Shown here in pieces: positions 42,543-52,400 of a stretch of 64,000 bases of DNA (positions are counted from its first letter, which is position 1; every line of letters begins with the position of its first letter). The notes beneath the pieces were generated by a model. It did no database searches. It was not told the origin of the DNA and saw nothing but the letters and a program-made list of their open reading frames with translations. A program made the translations under genes and the position numbers. The stretch covers positions 1,302,001-1,366,000 of the forward strand of contig CAVQXR010000001.1 in NCBI GenBank assembly GCA_963717955.1, read 5' to 3'. Source of the DNA: CAVQXR01 sp963717955. GTDB taxonomy: Bacteria > Actinomycetota > Thermoleophilia > Gaiellales > Gaiellaceae.

Positions 42543-44966
42543 GTGCTGGACGAGGCGCGGATCGTGATCGTGGGCGGCGGCATCGCGGGTTGCAGCCTGC
42601 TCTACCACCTCGCCGGGCAGGGCTGCACCGACACGCTCCTGCTCGAGCAGCACGAGCTGACGAGCGGGACGACGTGGCACGCCGCCGGCCTGTGCACGCA
42701 GTTCAGCGGCAGCTTCAACCTCATGGGGCTGCTCCGCGGGAGCGTCGAGCTGTACGAAGCCCTCGAGGCGGAGACGGGGCTGCCCGTCCCCTACCACCGG
42801 ACGGGATCCCTGCGGCTCGCCGAGAGCGACGACCGGCTCGACGAGCTCCGCCACGTCGAGGGCGTCGCCGCGCTGCTCGACGTGCCCTTCGAGATCGTCT
42901 CGCCCGGGCGCGCCGCCGAGCTGTTCCCGCTGATCGACACCGGCGGCGTGATCGCGGCGGCGCATCTGCCGACCGACGGCTGGGTGGATCCGGCGAGCGT
43001 CGCCAACGCGCTGGCGAAGGGTGCGATCTCCCGCGGTGCGCGGATCCGGCGTCACACCGAGGTGACCGGGCTCGCGCGGTCCACGGGTGGCTGGCTGCTG
43101 CGGACGCCCGGAGGCGACGTCCGGGCCGGCATCGTCGTCTGCGCGGCGGGGCAGTGGTCGCGCGAGCTCGCGGCGCAGGCCGGGGCGCGGCTCCCGATCG
43201 TCTCGATGCCCCACCACTACGTGCTCACCGAGCCGATCGAGGGGCTCGGCGCGGGCCGTCCCGAGCTGCCCGTGCTCCGCGACCCGGCCGCGAGCTTCTA
43301 CGCGAGGCAGGACGGCGACGGGCTGCTCATCGGGCCCTTCGAGCGCGAGCCGACGCCGTGGGCCCTCGACGGCGTTCCCCGCGGCTTCCACAACCGGCTC
43401 CTGCGATCCGAGCTCGCGAGGCTCGTCCCCGCGCTGGAAGGGGCGGCGAGGAGGATCCCGGTGATCGAGCAGACCCCGATCCGCAACGCCGTCAACGGGC
43501 CCGACGGCTACACCCCGGACGGGCGCTGCCTCATGGGCTGGGTGCCGGGGCTTCGCGACTTCTTCGTGCTCGCCGGCTTCTCGATCTTCGGGATCGTGTT
43601 CTCGGGCGGCGCCGGCCGGTACGCGGCCGAGTGGATCCTCGACGGCCAGCCGAGCGACAACATGTGGGAGCTCGACGTGCGGCGATTCGGCGAGTACGCG
43701 GGCACCACCTACGCGGCAAGGCGGGCGTGCGAGGTCTACGAGCGGGAGTACGACATCCATTTCCCGGAGGAGGAGCGCCCCGCCGGCCGCCCCCTGAAGA
43801 CCGGGCCGCTCTACGACCGACTCGCCGCGCGCGGAGCCGTCTACGGGTCGCGGTTCGGATGGGAGCGGCCCCTGTGGTTCGCCGGGAGCGTCGCCGCCGA
43901 GGAGAGCTACAGCTTCCGGCGTGGCGACTGGCACGACGCCGTGGGCGCCGAGTGCCGCGCGGTGCGCTCGGCGGTCGGCGTGCTCGACCAGACGAGCTTC
44001 GGGAAGATCGAGGTGTCCGGGCCCGGGGCCGCGGCGTTCCTCGACCGATTGTGCGCGAACCGGCTCCCGGCGGAGCCCGGCCGGCTGTGCCTCACCCAGA
44101 TGTGCACGCCGACGGGCGGGATCGAATGCGACCTGACCGTGACCCGCCTCGCCGGCGACCGGTTCTACCTCGTCTCGGCCGCCGCGACCGCGACGCACGA
44201 CATCGCGTGGATCGAGCGGCACCTCCCGGACGACGGCTCCGTGCGCGTCGTCGACCTGACCGCGCGCCTCGGCGTCCTGACGCTCGCCGGGCCCCGCTCC
44301 CGCGAGCTCCTGCATCCTCTGACCCGCGAGGACGTGTCACACGACGCCTTCCCGTTCTTCCGCTGCCGCGAGCTCGAGGTCGGCATGGCCCCCGTCACCG
44401 CGCTCCGCGTCTCGTACGTCGGCGAGCTCGGGTTCGAGCTCCATCATCCGCTCGAATACCAGCGGCACCTCTACGAGCAGATCCTCGCCGCCGGCGAGCC
44501 GCTCGGTCTCGTGGACTTCGGCTACCGCGCGCTCGAGTCCCTTCGGCTCGAGAAGTGCTACCGGCTCTGGGGCGCCGACCTCTCCGCGGACTGGACGCCG
44601 CTGCAGGCCGGCTTCGAGCGGCTCGTCGACTTCGAGAAGGACGACTTCATCGGGCGGGAGGCCCTGCTCGCCGAGCGCGAGCGCGGCGCCGGGTTTCACC
44701 TCTCGTGCCTCGTCGTCGACGACGACGGCGCCGACGCCCACGGCCACGAGCCGATCTACGAGCCCGGTGGGAGCCGTCCCGTCGCCTACGTCGCCTCCGG
44801 AGGGTTCGGCCACACGCTCGGCGTGTCGATCGCGCTCGCCTACCTCCGCCCCGGGCATGCGGCCGTCGGCGCGCGCCTCGAGGTCGGGATCCTCGGCGAG
44901 CGTCGAGCGGCTACGGTCGTCGATCAGCCACTCTACGACCCGGCCGGGCTGCGGTTGCGCTCATGA
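42543..44966 (+). CDS. FAD-dependent sarcosine/dimethylglycine dehydrogenase with C-terminal GcvT domain
   Basis: 808 residues from GTG 42543. The FAD-binding N-terminal domain (DAO family) starts ARIVIVGGGIAGCSLLYHLA, with TSGTTWHAAGLCTQFSG. In sarcosine/dimethylglycine dehydrogenases the histidine of this W-H-A-A-G segment carries covalent FAD. From about residue 430 the GcvT-like tetrahydrofolate domain follows: VGVLDQTSFGKIEVSGPGAA, LCLTQMCTPTGGIECDLTVT, TALRVSYVGELGFELHHPLE, and GYRALESLRLEKCYRLWGAD. Such enzymes demethylate N-methylated glycines and pass formaldehyde to THF. The upstream operator shared with the TetR/hydantoinase operon supports sarcosine as substrate. Confidence 0.88.
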   Translation: MLDEARIVIVGGGIAGCSLLYHLAGQGCTDTLLLEQHELTSGTTWHAAGLCTQFSGSFNLMGLLRGSVELYEALEAETGLPVPYHRTGSLRLAESDDRLDELRHVEGVAALLDVPFEIVSPGRAAELFPLIDTGGVIAAAHLPTDGWVDPASVANALAKGAISRGARIRRHTEVTGLARSTGGWLLRTPGGDVRAGIVVCAAGQWSRELAAQAGARLPIVSMPHHYVLTEPIEGLGAGRPELPVLRDPAASFYARQDGDGLLIGPFEREPTPWALDGVPRGFHNRLLRSELARLVPALEGAARRIPVIEQTPIRNAVNGPDGYTPDGRCLMGWVPGLRDFFVLAGFSIFGIVFSGGAGRYAAEWILDGQPSDNMWELDVRRFGEYAGTTYAARRACEVYEREYDIHFPEEERPAGRPLKTGPLYDRLAARGAVYGSRFGWERPLWFAGSVAAEESYSFRRGDWHDAVGAECRAVRSAVGVLDQTSFGKIEVSGPGAAAFLDRLCANRLPAEPGRLCLTQMCTPTGGIECDLTVTRLAGDRFYLVSAAATATHDIAWIERHLPDDGSVRVVDLTARLGVLTLAGPRSRELLHPLTREDVSHDAFPFFRCRELEVGMAPVTALRVSYVGELGFELHHPLEYQRHLYEQILAAGEPLGLVDFGYRALESLRLEKCYRLWGADLSADWTPLQAGFERLVDFEKDDFIGREALLAERERGAGFHLSCLVVDDDGADAHGHEPIYEPGGSRPVAYVASGGFGHTLGVSIALAYLRPGHAAVGARLEVGILGERRAATVVDQPLYDPAGLRLRS

Positions 44967-44991
44967 GGGTGGCGCGAGCCGGGACATCCGC

Positions 44992-45081
44992 CAGGGCCGG
45001 ATGAGATCGATCGGCAGGGCCGGATGAGATCCGGCCCTTACCGGCGGTTGGTTGGCGTAGGGGCGGGATCTCATCCCGCCC
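44992..45081. repeat. Cluster of GGATGAGATCC-type palindromes
   Basis: Contains GGGCCGGATGAGATC (44994-45008), a palindrome with GGGCCGGAT / ATCCGGCCC arms (45017-45037), and TAGGGGCGGGATCTCATC with its CCCGCCC arm (45058-45081). The same family recurs at 53286-53418. The cluster lies between the convergent dehydrogenase and M29 peptidase genes, consistent with REP-like or terminator elements. Confidence 0.65.
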
Positions 45082-45090
45082 GTCGTCCTT

Positions 45091-46308
45091 CTAGCCGAGG
45101 ACCCAGGCGTCGTCGCGGATGATCGGCGTCGCCGCTCCGGCCGCGTCCAGCCCGTCGACCTCGACCTCGGGGCCGCCGATCATGAAGTCGGTGTGGACGG
45201 TCGAGGCCGAGATCCCGGCCTCCCACCGCTGCTGCGGCGTGAGCCTCGTCGCGCCCTCGACCCCGATCGCATACGCGCTGCCGTAGGCGACGTGGCAGGC
45301 GGCGTTCTCGTCGAGCAGCGTGTCGTTGAAGACGATGCCCGTGCGGGCGACCCGCGAGTCGCCGGTCACGAGCGCGACCTCGCCGAGCATCGCGGCGCCC
45401 TCGTCACGACCGACCTGGCCGCGGACGGCGCCGGCCCCGCGCTCGGCCTCGATCGCGACGATCCGGCCCCGTTCGAAGGCGATCTCGAGCCCCTCGACGG
45501 TCACGCCCTCGACCACGAGCGGCTTCGTCGCCCGCACACGACCCTCCGTGCGGCGGCGATCCGGGGCGGTGAAGACCTCCTCCGTCGGGATGTTCGGCAC
45601 GTACCGCGTCCCGTCGTGCGCCTCCTTGTCGCCAGCGAGCCACCGGGAGCCGGGCAGCAACCCGACCGTCAGGTCGGTGCCGGGCCCGCGGAAGCGAACC
45701 GCGTCGAACCGCCGCTCGTCGAGCAGGGACGCCCGGACCTTCAGCGCGGCGAGGTGGCTCTCCCATGCGGCGATCGGATCGGGCTCGTCGAGCCGTACCG
45801 CCACGGCGATCGCTTCCCACAGCCGCTCGACGTCGGGCTCGCCGAAGATGCTCTCGGCCCACCCCTTTGTCGGGTACGGGCAGAGACACCAGCTCATCAG
45901 CGCCTCCATCTGCCCGCGACGGATCACCTGGTTGACCGGCATCGGGTCGAGCGCGGCGCGGGCAGGATCGGCGCCGGCGAGGAGGTTCGGCGCCGGGTCC
46001 CCGGTCACGCGCACGTACGCGGCGCCGTCGTCGACGGCGGCGGCTCGGACGTCGAGCCACGGCGGCTGCCAGGACAGCGAGTCGAGCGGTGCGTGCTCGA
46101 GCCGGGCCAGCTTCACGTGCGGGTCCCAGTACCAGACGTCCACGTAGCGGGCCCCGGCCGCGTACGCCTGGCGCGCGACCTCGCGTGCGAACGGCGCGTG
46201 CTCGACATCGGCCGTCAGGAGGAGAAGCTGGCCCGGCTGGAGGGCAAGCCCGACCCGGACGACGAGCCCCGCAAGGCCCTCGGTCAGCTCGCTGATGCGC
46301 TCGTCCAC
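45091..46308 (-). CDS. M29-family metal aminopeptidase
   Basis: 405 residues, ATG 46308. It matches the AmpS/aminopeptidase T family of cobalt/zinc exopeptidases. ELTEGLAGLVVRVGLALQPG opens the N-terminal domain, followed by DVWYWDPHVKLARL. The active-site region carries RYVPNIPTEEVFTAPDRRRT (metal-ligand glutamates), NAACHVAYGSAYAIG and STVHTDFMIGGPEVEVDG (metal-ligand histidines and aspartate). It lies 29 bases downstream of the tetR-type gene on the same strand and is likely co-transcribed. It could remove an amino acid from a substrate conjugate or simply recycle peptides. Confidence 0.88.
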   Translation of the reverse strand: MDERISELTEGLAGLVVRVGLALQPGQLLLLTADVEHAPFAREVARQAYAAGARYVDVWYWDPHVKLARLEHAPLDSLSWQPPWLDVRAAAVDDGAAYVRVTGDPAPNLLAGADPARAALDPMPVNQVIRRGQMEALMSWCLCPYPTKGWAESIFGEPDVERLWEAIAVAVRLDEPDPIAAWESHLAALKVRASLLDERRFDAVRFRGPGTDLTVGLLPGSRWLAGDKEAHDGTRYVPNIPTEEVFTAPDRRRTEGRVRATKPLVVEGVTVEGLEIAFERGRIVAIEAERGAGAVRGQVGRDEGAAMLGEVALVTGDSRVARTGIVFNDTLLDENAACHVAYGSAYAIGVEGATRLTPQQRWEAGISASTVHTDFMIGGPEVEVDGLDAAGAATPIIRDDAWVLG

Positions 46309-46337
46309 GGCCGCACGCTACCGGTCGGCGGCGACCG

Positions 46338-46931
46338 TCAGCGGTCCGAACCGAGCCCGGCCAGCAGGAGGTCGGCGTAGATCTCGGCGATCTCGCCCGC
46401 CGCCAGAGGGCCGTCGTCGCGGTACCAGGTGTCCACGAAGGTGCACATCCCCCCGATGCCGAACGTGACCACCGGCACGCTTCGCACCCGCCACCCGTGC
46501 CGCGCCCTGCCCTCCTCGAGCACGTCCTTGAACAGCCGGGCGTACGCGTCTCGCAGCGCGAGCACGGCCTCCCGGCGCTCCGGCCCGATCGCGTGCAGCT
46601 GCTCGTCGGCGACCCGCGCGCGGAACCGCTGCTCGGCGTGGTAGACGACGTTCCAGCGGACGAGCGCGCGCAGCCGGTCGGCCGGGTGCCCGTGGACGGC
46701 GATCGCCTCGCGGCCGCCCGCGAGCAGCTCCTCCATGACCCCGGTCGCGATGCGGACGAGGAGATCCTCCTTGCCGGCGTAGTGGTTGTAGAGGCTCGCG
46801 GCGCGGATCCCGACGGCAGCGGCGACCTCCCGCATCGACGTGCCGTGGTATCCCTTCTCGTAGAAGAGCCGGGTGGCTGCCTCGAGGATCCGCTGCTCCG
46901 TCCCGAGCTCGCTTGACAGCACGGCCTGCAT
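46338..46931 (-). CDS. TetR-family transcriptional regulator
   Basis: 197 residues from ATG 46931. The N-terminal helix-turn-helix is typical: TEQRILEAATRLFYEKGYHG followed by TSMREVAAAVGIRAASLYNH and YAGKEDLLVRIATGVMEEL. The C-terminal ligand domain (YHAEQRFRARVADEQLHAIG; TFGIGGMCTFVDTWYRDDG) resembles regulators of acyl-CoA or amine catabolism. A palindromic site at 46948-46967 lies 16 bases before its start and serves both this gene and the divergent amidase operon. TetR proteins usually repress until a substrate binds. A matching site occurs at 42511-42526. Confidence 0.9.
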   Translation of the reverse strand: MQAVLSSELGTEQRILEAATRLFYEKGYHGTSMREVAAAVGIRAASLYNHYAGKEDLLVRIATGVMEELLAGGREAIAVHGHPADRLRALVRWNVVYHAEQRFRARVADEQLHAIGPERREAVLALRDAYARLFKDVLEEGRARHGWRVRSVPVVTFGIGGMCTFVDTWYRDDGPLAAGEIAEIYADLLLAGLGSDR

Positions 46932-46967
46932 CGGCAGAGAATACCACCCTAACGAACGGTCGTTAGG
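46913..46967 (+). promoter_or_regulatory. Promoter and TetR operator of the amidase-LLM-HyuAB operon
   Basis: TTGACA (46913-46918), an 18-base spacer and GAGAAT (46937-46942) direct transcription to about 46949. There the operator begins: CCTAACGA (46948-46955), centre ACGG, TCGTTAGG (46960-46967), perfect 8-base arms. The operator covers the expected start point and also the TetR promoter in the other direction, where TATTCT (complement of 46938-46943) is a weak -10 close to the ATG at 46931. Autoregulation is expected. Confidence 0.65.
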
Positions 46968-46983
46968 AAGGAGCAGGGAAGCG

Positions 46984-47640
46984 ATGACGAGTCCGCTGTA
47001 CGTGCGCGAGTCGGCCTGGAGCCTCCTTCCGGGGCACACCGTGCACGTCGTGATCGACGACCAGAACGACTTCCTCCACCCCGGGGGCTGGTACGGCCAG
47101 AACGGGATCGACATCGCGCACATGCAGCGGGTCGTCGAACCCACGAAGCGCCTGAACGAGGAGTGCCGGCGGCGCGGGATCCCGATCGTCTGGACGCGGC
47201 ACGGCACGAAGGAGCTGGCCGACGGCGGGCCGTTCATGGCGATCCGCGAAGTGCTCCACGATGGGGGCCTCCGCCAGGGGACCTGGGGCTACGAGATCCT
47301 GGACGAGCTCGAGCCCCACCCGGAGGACTGGTACGTCGAGAAGTGCCGGCTGTCGGCCTTCTTCCAGACGAACCTCGAGCTGATCCTCCGAGCGCTTCGC
47401 GCCGAGACGGTGCTCCTGACCGGCGTGCTCACGAACCAGTGCATCGGCGCCACCTGCAAGGACGCCCTCTTCCGCGACTTCAAGCCGATCGTGGTCGAGG
47501 AGTGCACGGGCACGACGCTGCGACACCTTCACGACCCCGCGATCGAGATGATCCAGGTCGGGTGGGGGCAGGTGAACACGCTCGAGGAGACCCTCGCCGA
47601 GCTGCAAGCCTTCCCGGCGGCGCTCGCCGGCCGCCGCTGA
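46984..47640 (+). CDS. Isochorismatase-family amidase (RutB-like)
   Basis: 218 residues, ATG 46984 with AAGGAG upstream. The catalytic triad of the cysteine-hydrolase fold is present: aspartate in TVHVVIDDQNDFLHPGGWYG, lysine in YVEKCRLSAFFQTNLELIL, and cysteine in LTGVLTNQCIGATCKDALFR. RQGTWGYEILDELEPHPEDW is in the style of ureidoacrylate amidohydrolase (RutB) rather than true isochorismatase. It probably hydrolyses a carbamoyl or ureido amide. It is first of four closely spaced genes (gaps of 25, 35 and 29 bases) under the TetR operator. Confidence 0.82.
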   Translation: MTSPLYVRESAWSLLPGHTVHVVIDDQNDFLHPGGWYGQNGIDIAHMQRVVEPTKRLNEECRRRGIPIVWTRHGTKELADGGPFMAIREVLHDGGLRQGTWGYEILDELEPHPEDWYVEKCRLSAFFQTNLELILRALRAETVLLTGVLTNQCIGATCKDALFRDFKPIVVEECTGTTLRHLHDPAIEMIQVGWGQVNTLEETLAELQAFPAALAGRR

Positions 47641-47665
47641 GATCCCGACCGCAGGGAGGAACGCC

Positions 47666-48685
47666 ATGGGAACGATCGGCTCGCAGTTCATGTGCCAGGA
47701 CTTCGAGGAGTGCATCGCGTCGGTGAGGAAGGCCGAGGAGGTCGGTTACAGCCACGCGTGGTTCATCGACTCGCAGATCCTGTGGCAGGACTGCTTCGTG
47801 TACATGACCTCGGCGCTCGCGGCGACCGAGCGTATCGTCGTCGGGACCGCTGTCACGAACCCGTTCACCCGCCACGTGACGACGACCGCGAGCGCGTTCG
47901 CAACGCTCGGTGAGCTGCATCCGGGCCGGCTCGCGCTCGGGATCGGCCGCGGTGACAGCGCCGTGCGGACGATGGGCCTCCACCCGGTCAAGACCTCGTT
48001 CCTGCGGGAGTCGATCCCGCTGCTCCGCGATCTCATGGCCGGACGCCACGTGACGCTGAACGACGCCGACGTCCATCTGCGCTGGGTGAAGGAAGGCCCG
48101 GAGATCCCGATCATGATGTCCGCGACCGGGCCGAAGAACCTGCGCCTCGCAGGCTCGCTCGCCGACCGCGTGATGCTGTACGTCGGCGTGGATCCCGTCT
48201 CCGTGCGCTGGGCGATGGAGCACGTTCGCGCCGGCGCCGCGGAGGCCGGCCGCGACCCGGATGTCGTGAGGTTCTCGGTCCTGACCGCAATGTGGGTCGG
48301 AGACGACCAGGAGGAGGCCTGGCGGACCTGCCGCTGGGCGCCCGCGGCCTGCGCGAACCACATCCAGGACACGATGAGCCGCAATCCCGAGCACGGCATG
48401 CCCGAGCCGATGACGCGCCTTCCGCAGGCTCGCGACGAGTACGACTACTACGCCGGCCACCTCGACTCGAAGGCCGACCACACCGAGTACCTCACCGGCG
48501 ACCTCGTCGACGACTTCGCGCTCGCCGGACCGGCGGAGAGGGTGTTGGCGAAGGTGCGCGAGCTGTTCGACCTCGGGATCGACGAGATCTCGTGCGCGTA
48601 CCAGAACGGCCAGCTCGACCAGATGGATCGCGTCGGCCGCGAGGTGATCGCCGCCCTCGGCACGCCGGTCACCGCGGACGGCTGA
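47666..48685 (+). CDS. LLM-class (Mer-like) F420/flavin-dependent oxidoreductase
   Basis: 339 residues, ATG 47666 with GGGAGGAACGCC upstream. TIM-barrel luciferase-like pattern: MGTIGSQFMCQDFEECIASV, AEEVGYSHAWFIDSQILWQD, VGTAVTNPFTRHVTTTASAF, LHPGRLALGIGRGDSAVRTM, and PEIPIMMSATGPKNLRLAGS. The TNPFTRHV and GIGRGDSAVRTMG loops are those of F420-dependent methylenetetrahydromethanopterin-reductase-like enzymes, so F420 is the likely cofactor. It is clearly different from the LLM at 23749. Its place between two amidases in a hydantoin operon suggests oxidation or reduction of an N-heterocycle. Confidence 0.82.
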   Translation: MGTIGSQFMCQDFEECIASVRKAEEVGYSHAWFIDSQILWQDCFVYMTSALAATERIVVGTAVTNPFTRHVTTTASAFATLGELHPGRLALGIGRGDSAVRTMGLHPVKTSFLRESIPLLRDLMAGRHVTLNDADVHLRWVKEGPEIPIMMSATGPKNLRLAGSLADRVMLYVGVDPVSVRWAMEHVRAGAAEAGRDPDVVRFSVLTAMWVGDDQEEAWRTCRWAPAACANHIQDTMSRNPEHGMPEPMTRLPQARDEYDYYAGHLDSKADHTEYLTGDLVDDFALAGPAERVLAKVRELFDLGIDEISCAYQNGQLDQMDRVGREVIAALGTPVTADG

Positions 48686-48720
48686 CCGTTGCTCGAGCAC
48701 AAGCTGACGAAGGGGGCACC

Positions 48721-49398
48721 ATGAGCGAAATCGGAGCGATGCTCGAGGAGATCTTCTCGGCCGACACGTCGATCTACCGGCAGCGCGGCTTCCAGCGCCG
48801 CGTCGGGTTCGGCGAACGTCCCGCGCTCGTGCACATCGACCTCGCGAACGCCTGGACACGGCCGGGCAACCCGTTCACCTGCGATGGGATGGACGTGATC
48901 ATCCCTGCCGTTCAGCGCCTCAACGAGGCCGCACGGGCGAAGGGCTGCCCGATCGTCTACACGACGACGGCGTACACGGTGACGAGCGGCCCGAACTCCG
49001 ACACCGGCCTGTGGCACCTGAAGATCCCGGTCGAGGTGCTCCGGGAGGGAACCGCGGCCGTGCAGATCGACGACCGGATCGCGCCCATGCCGAGCGAGCA
49101 AGTGATCGTGAAGAAGCGCGCGAGCGGCTTCCACGGCACATACCTCGCCGGCTTCCTCCGCGCCCAGCGAGTGGACACGGTGATCATCACGGGAGTGACG
49201 ATGGCCGGCTGCGTACGCCACACGACCGAGGATGCGATCGCCGAGGGCTTCCGCCCGATCGTCGTCCGCGAGGCGGTGGGTGACCGCGTGCCGGGGGCGG
49301 TCGAGTGGAACCTGTTCGACATCGACGCGAAGTTCGGCGACGTCGAGCCGCTCGAACGCGTCCTCGAGTATCTGGGCGGCATCGACCCGATGAGCTGA
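48721..49398 (+). CDS. N-carbamoylsarcosine amidase-like cysteine hydrolase
   Basis: 225 residues, ATG 48721. RPALVHIDLANAWTRPGNPF is the wording of N-carbamoylsarcosine amidohydrolases; its aspartate, the lysine in SEQVIVKKRASGFHGTYLAG, and the cysteine in TGVTMAGCVRHTTEDAIAEG form the catalytic triad. It continues with VGDRVPGAVEWNLFDIDAKF. The enzyme would release sarcosine, CO2 and NH3 from N-carbamoylsarcosine, the product of N-methylhydantoinase. That is exactly the enzyme type encoded next (49428), and a sarcosine-type dehydrogenase carries the same operator at 42511. Confidence 0.85.
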   Translation: MSEIGAMLEEIFSADTSIYRQRGFQRRVGFGERPALVHIDLANAWTRPGNPFTCDGMDVIIPAVQRLNEAARAKGCPIVYTTTAYTVTSGPNSDTGLWHLKIPVEVLREGTAAVQIDDRIAPMPSEQVIVKKRASGFHGTYLAGFLRAQRVDTVIITGVTMAGCVRHTTEDAIAEGFRPIVVREAVGDRVPGAVEWNLFDIDAKFGDVEPLERVLEYLGGIDPMS

Positions 49399-49427
49399 GC
49401 GCCCTCTGGGCGGGACAAGGAGGAGCA

Positions 49428-52400
49428 ATGAAGCGCATCGGCGTCGACGTCGGAGGCACGTTCACCGACCTGATCCTCGTCGACGAGGCGACGGGCCGGA
49501 TCACCGTCGACAAGGTCGAGTCGACCCCCGACGATCCCGCCCGCGGCACCGTCGAGGGCGTCCGCGCGCTCTGCGCCAAGGCCGGCGTCGTGCTGGCCGA
49601 GGTCGACAACCTCCTCCACGGAACGACGGTGGCGACGAACATCGCTCTCACCCACACGGGTGCCGAGGTCGGGATGATCACGACCGAGGGCATGCGCGAC
49701 ATCCTTCACATCGCCCGCCACAAGAAGCCCTACAACTTCTCGCTGCAGCAGGAGCTTCCGTGGCAGTCGCGCCCGCTCGTCAAGCGCCGACACCGGCTCA
49801 CCGTCAACGAACGCGTCACGGTCCCGGCCGGTGAGGTGCTCGTTGCGCTCGACGAGGACGAGGTCCGGCAGCGCGTCCGGCAGCTGAAGGCGGCGGGCGT
49901 CGAGGCCGTCTCGGTGTGCCTCCTCCACTCGTACCTCAACCCGGATCACGAGCGCCGGATCAAGGAGATCGTGCTCGAGGAGCACCCGGACGCGTTCCTC
50001 TCCGTCTCCCACGAGGTCCTCCCCCTCTACCGCGAGTTCGAGCGCTTCTCGACCGTCTGCCTGAACGCGTACGTCGGCCCGAAGGTGTCGCGCTACGTGA
50101 CGCGGTTCGACGAGGCGATGAAGCAGGCGGGCTTCGCGCACCACGTGCAGCTCATGCAGTCCTCGGGAGGCATGGCGACCGTCGAGGCGGCCACGCAGCG
50201 GCCGGTGAACATGTTGATGTCGGGCCCGGTCGCCGGCCTGATCGGCGGGATCTGGGCCGGCAAGGTGGCGGGCTTCTCCAACGTCGTGACGCTCGACATC
50301 GGCGGCACCTCGGCGGACATCGGCGTTGCCGCCGGCGGCCAGCTGCGCATGCGTCACCTGCTCGACACGAAGATCGGCGACTACCAGGCGATGGTGCCGA
50401 TGGTCGACATCGACACGATCGGCGCAGGCGGCGGCTCGATCGCGCACGTCGATCCGGGCGGCGTCTTCCGCGTCGGACCGCAGTCGGCGGGCGCCGACCC
50501 GGGGCCGGCCTGCTACGGGCGCGGCGGGGCAGTGCCCACCTCGACCGACGCCCAGCTGCTGCTCGGTCGCCTGCGGTCGGATCGTGGGCTGCTCGGCGGG
50601 TCGATGGGGCTCGACCGTGTCCTCGCACAGTCGGCGATGGAGACGGTCGCCGGCGAGCTCGGGATGAGCGTCGAGGAGGCTGCGCTCGGCGCGCTGCAGA
50701 TCCAGAAGTACGGCATGACACAGGCGATCGAGCTCAACTCGGTGCGCCGCGGCTACGACCCACGTGAGTTCACGCTCGTCGCCGCCGGCGGTGCCGGTCC
50801 GCTGTTCGCGTGCGACATCGCGCTCGAGCTCGAGATCGCGCGCGTGCTCGTTCCACCGCATCCGGGAATCATCGCCGCGACCGGTCTGCTCGCGACCGAT
50901 CTTCAGCACGAGTTCGTCGCCACCGAGCGCCACCAGCTGAAGCATCTCGACGAGGCGCGGCTCGGGGCTCGCTTCGACGAGCTCGTCGCGCAGGCGACGG
51001 CCCGGCTCGACGGAGACTCGGTCCCCGAGGACCGGCGGCTGATCCGCCGCCTGGCCGACTGCCGCTATGCCGGGCAGGGCTACGAGGTCCGCACCGAGGT
51101 TCCGGCCGGCCCGGTCGACGCGGCCTTCCTCGATGAGCTGAAGGAGCGCTTCCACCGCGCTCACGAGGCGGAGTACGGCCATCGCTTCGAGGCTCCGATC
51201 GAGATCATCAACATCCGTGCGGTCGCGATCGGCCGCGTCGACGAGCTCAGCGCGACCGAGCTCGAGGCAGGGGACGGCGACCCGGCACGCGCGCGAACGC
51301 TCGAGCGCGAGGTCGTGTTCGACGTCGACGGCAAGGCGGAGCGCCGCCTGACGCCGTTCTACGAGCGCGAGCTGCTGCGCGCCGGCGACCGCTTCGTCGG
51401 CCCGGCGATCGTGGAGCAGTACGACACGACCACCGTGATCCCGCCGGGCCTCGCGGCCGAGATCGACCGTCACGGCAACATCGTGATCGACTGCACCTCC
51501 CGCCCGCGACAGGAGGGAGCCCGCGGAGCCGCCCTCGCGACACCGATCCTGATGCGCGTGATCGGGGGCGCGTTCTCGGCGATCGCGAAGGAGATGGCGA
51601 GCGTCCTCTACCGGATGTCCTACTCGTCGATCATCCGCGAGTCGGAGGACCTGGGCGCCGGGATCTTCGACCGGGAGGGCAACGAGCTCGCCGAGTCGGA
51701 CTCGACGCCGATGTTCATGGGCGCGATGCCGAAGATCGTCAAGAACGTGATCGCGATCCTCGGCGACGACATCCACGAAGGCGACGTGATCCTTCACAAC
51801 GACCCCTACGGCGGCGCCACCCACTCCCCGGACGTCGCGATCGTGATCCCGATCTTCTTCGAGGACGAGCTCGTCGGCTTCTCCGGCGCGTCCGCCCACG
51901 TCCTCGACATCGGCGGTGCCTACCCAGGGCTCGCGATCGACCTCGTCGACAACTGGTCGGAGGGGAACATCTACCGGGCCGTGAAGCTCCAGGAACGCGG
52001 CGTCTGGCAGGCCGGCCTCTGGAAGCACATCCTCGAGAACGTCCGCACCCCGAGCTTCAACAACGGCGACATCCGGGCGATGATCGCCGCCTGCGAGCTC
52101 GCGAAGCGCCGGTATGCGGAGCTGCTGTCCCGCTACGGTCAGGAGACCGTCCTCGGAGTCGCGCGCGCCTGGCTCGGCTACTCGGAGCAGATGCTCCGCC
52201 AGGAGATCGCGAAGGTCCCGGACGGCCGTTACGAGACCGAGGTCGGCTGGCTCGACGACGACGGGGTCAACCGCGGCGTGAAGCTGCCGGTCAGGATCGC
52301 GGTCGAGATCGAGGGCGACGAGATCACGTTCGACCTCACCGGCTCGAGCGACGAGGTGCCGACGGGCTACAACTGCCCGTTCGAGGGCACGACGGTCTCG

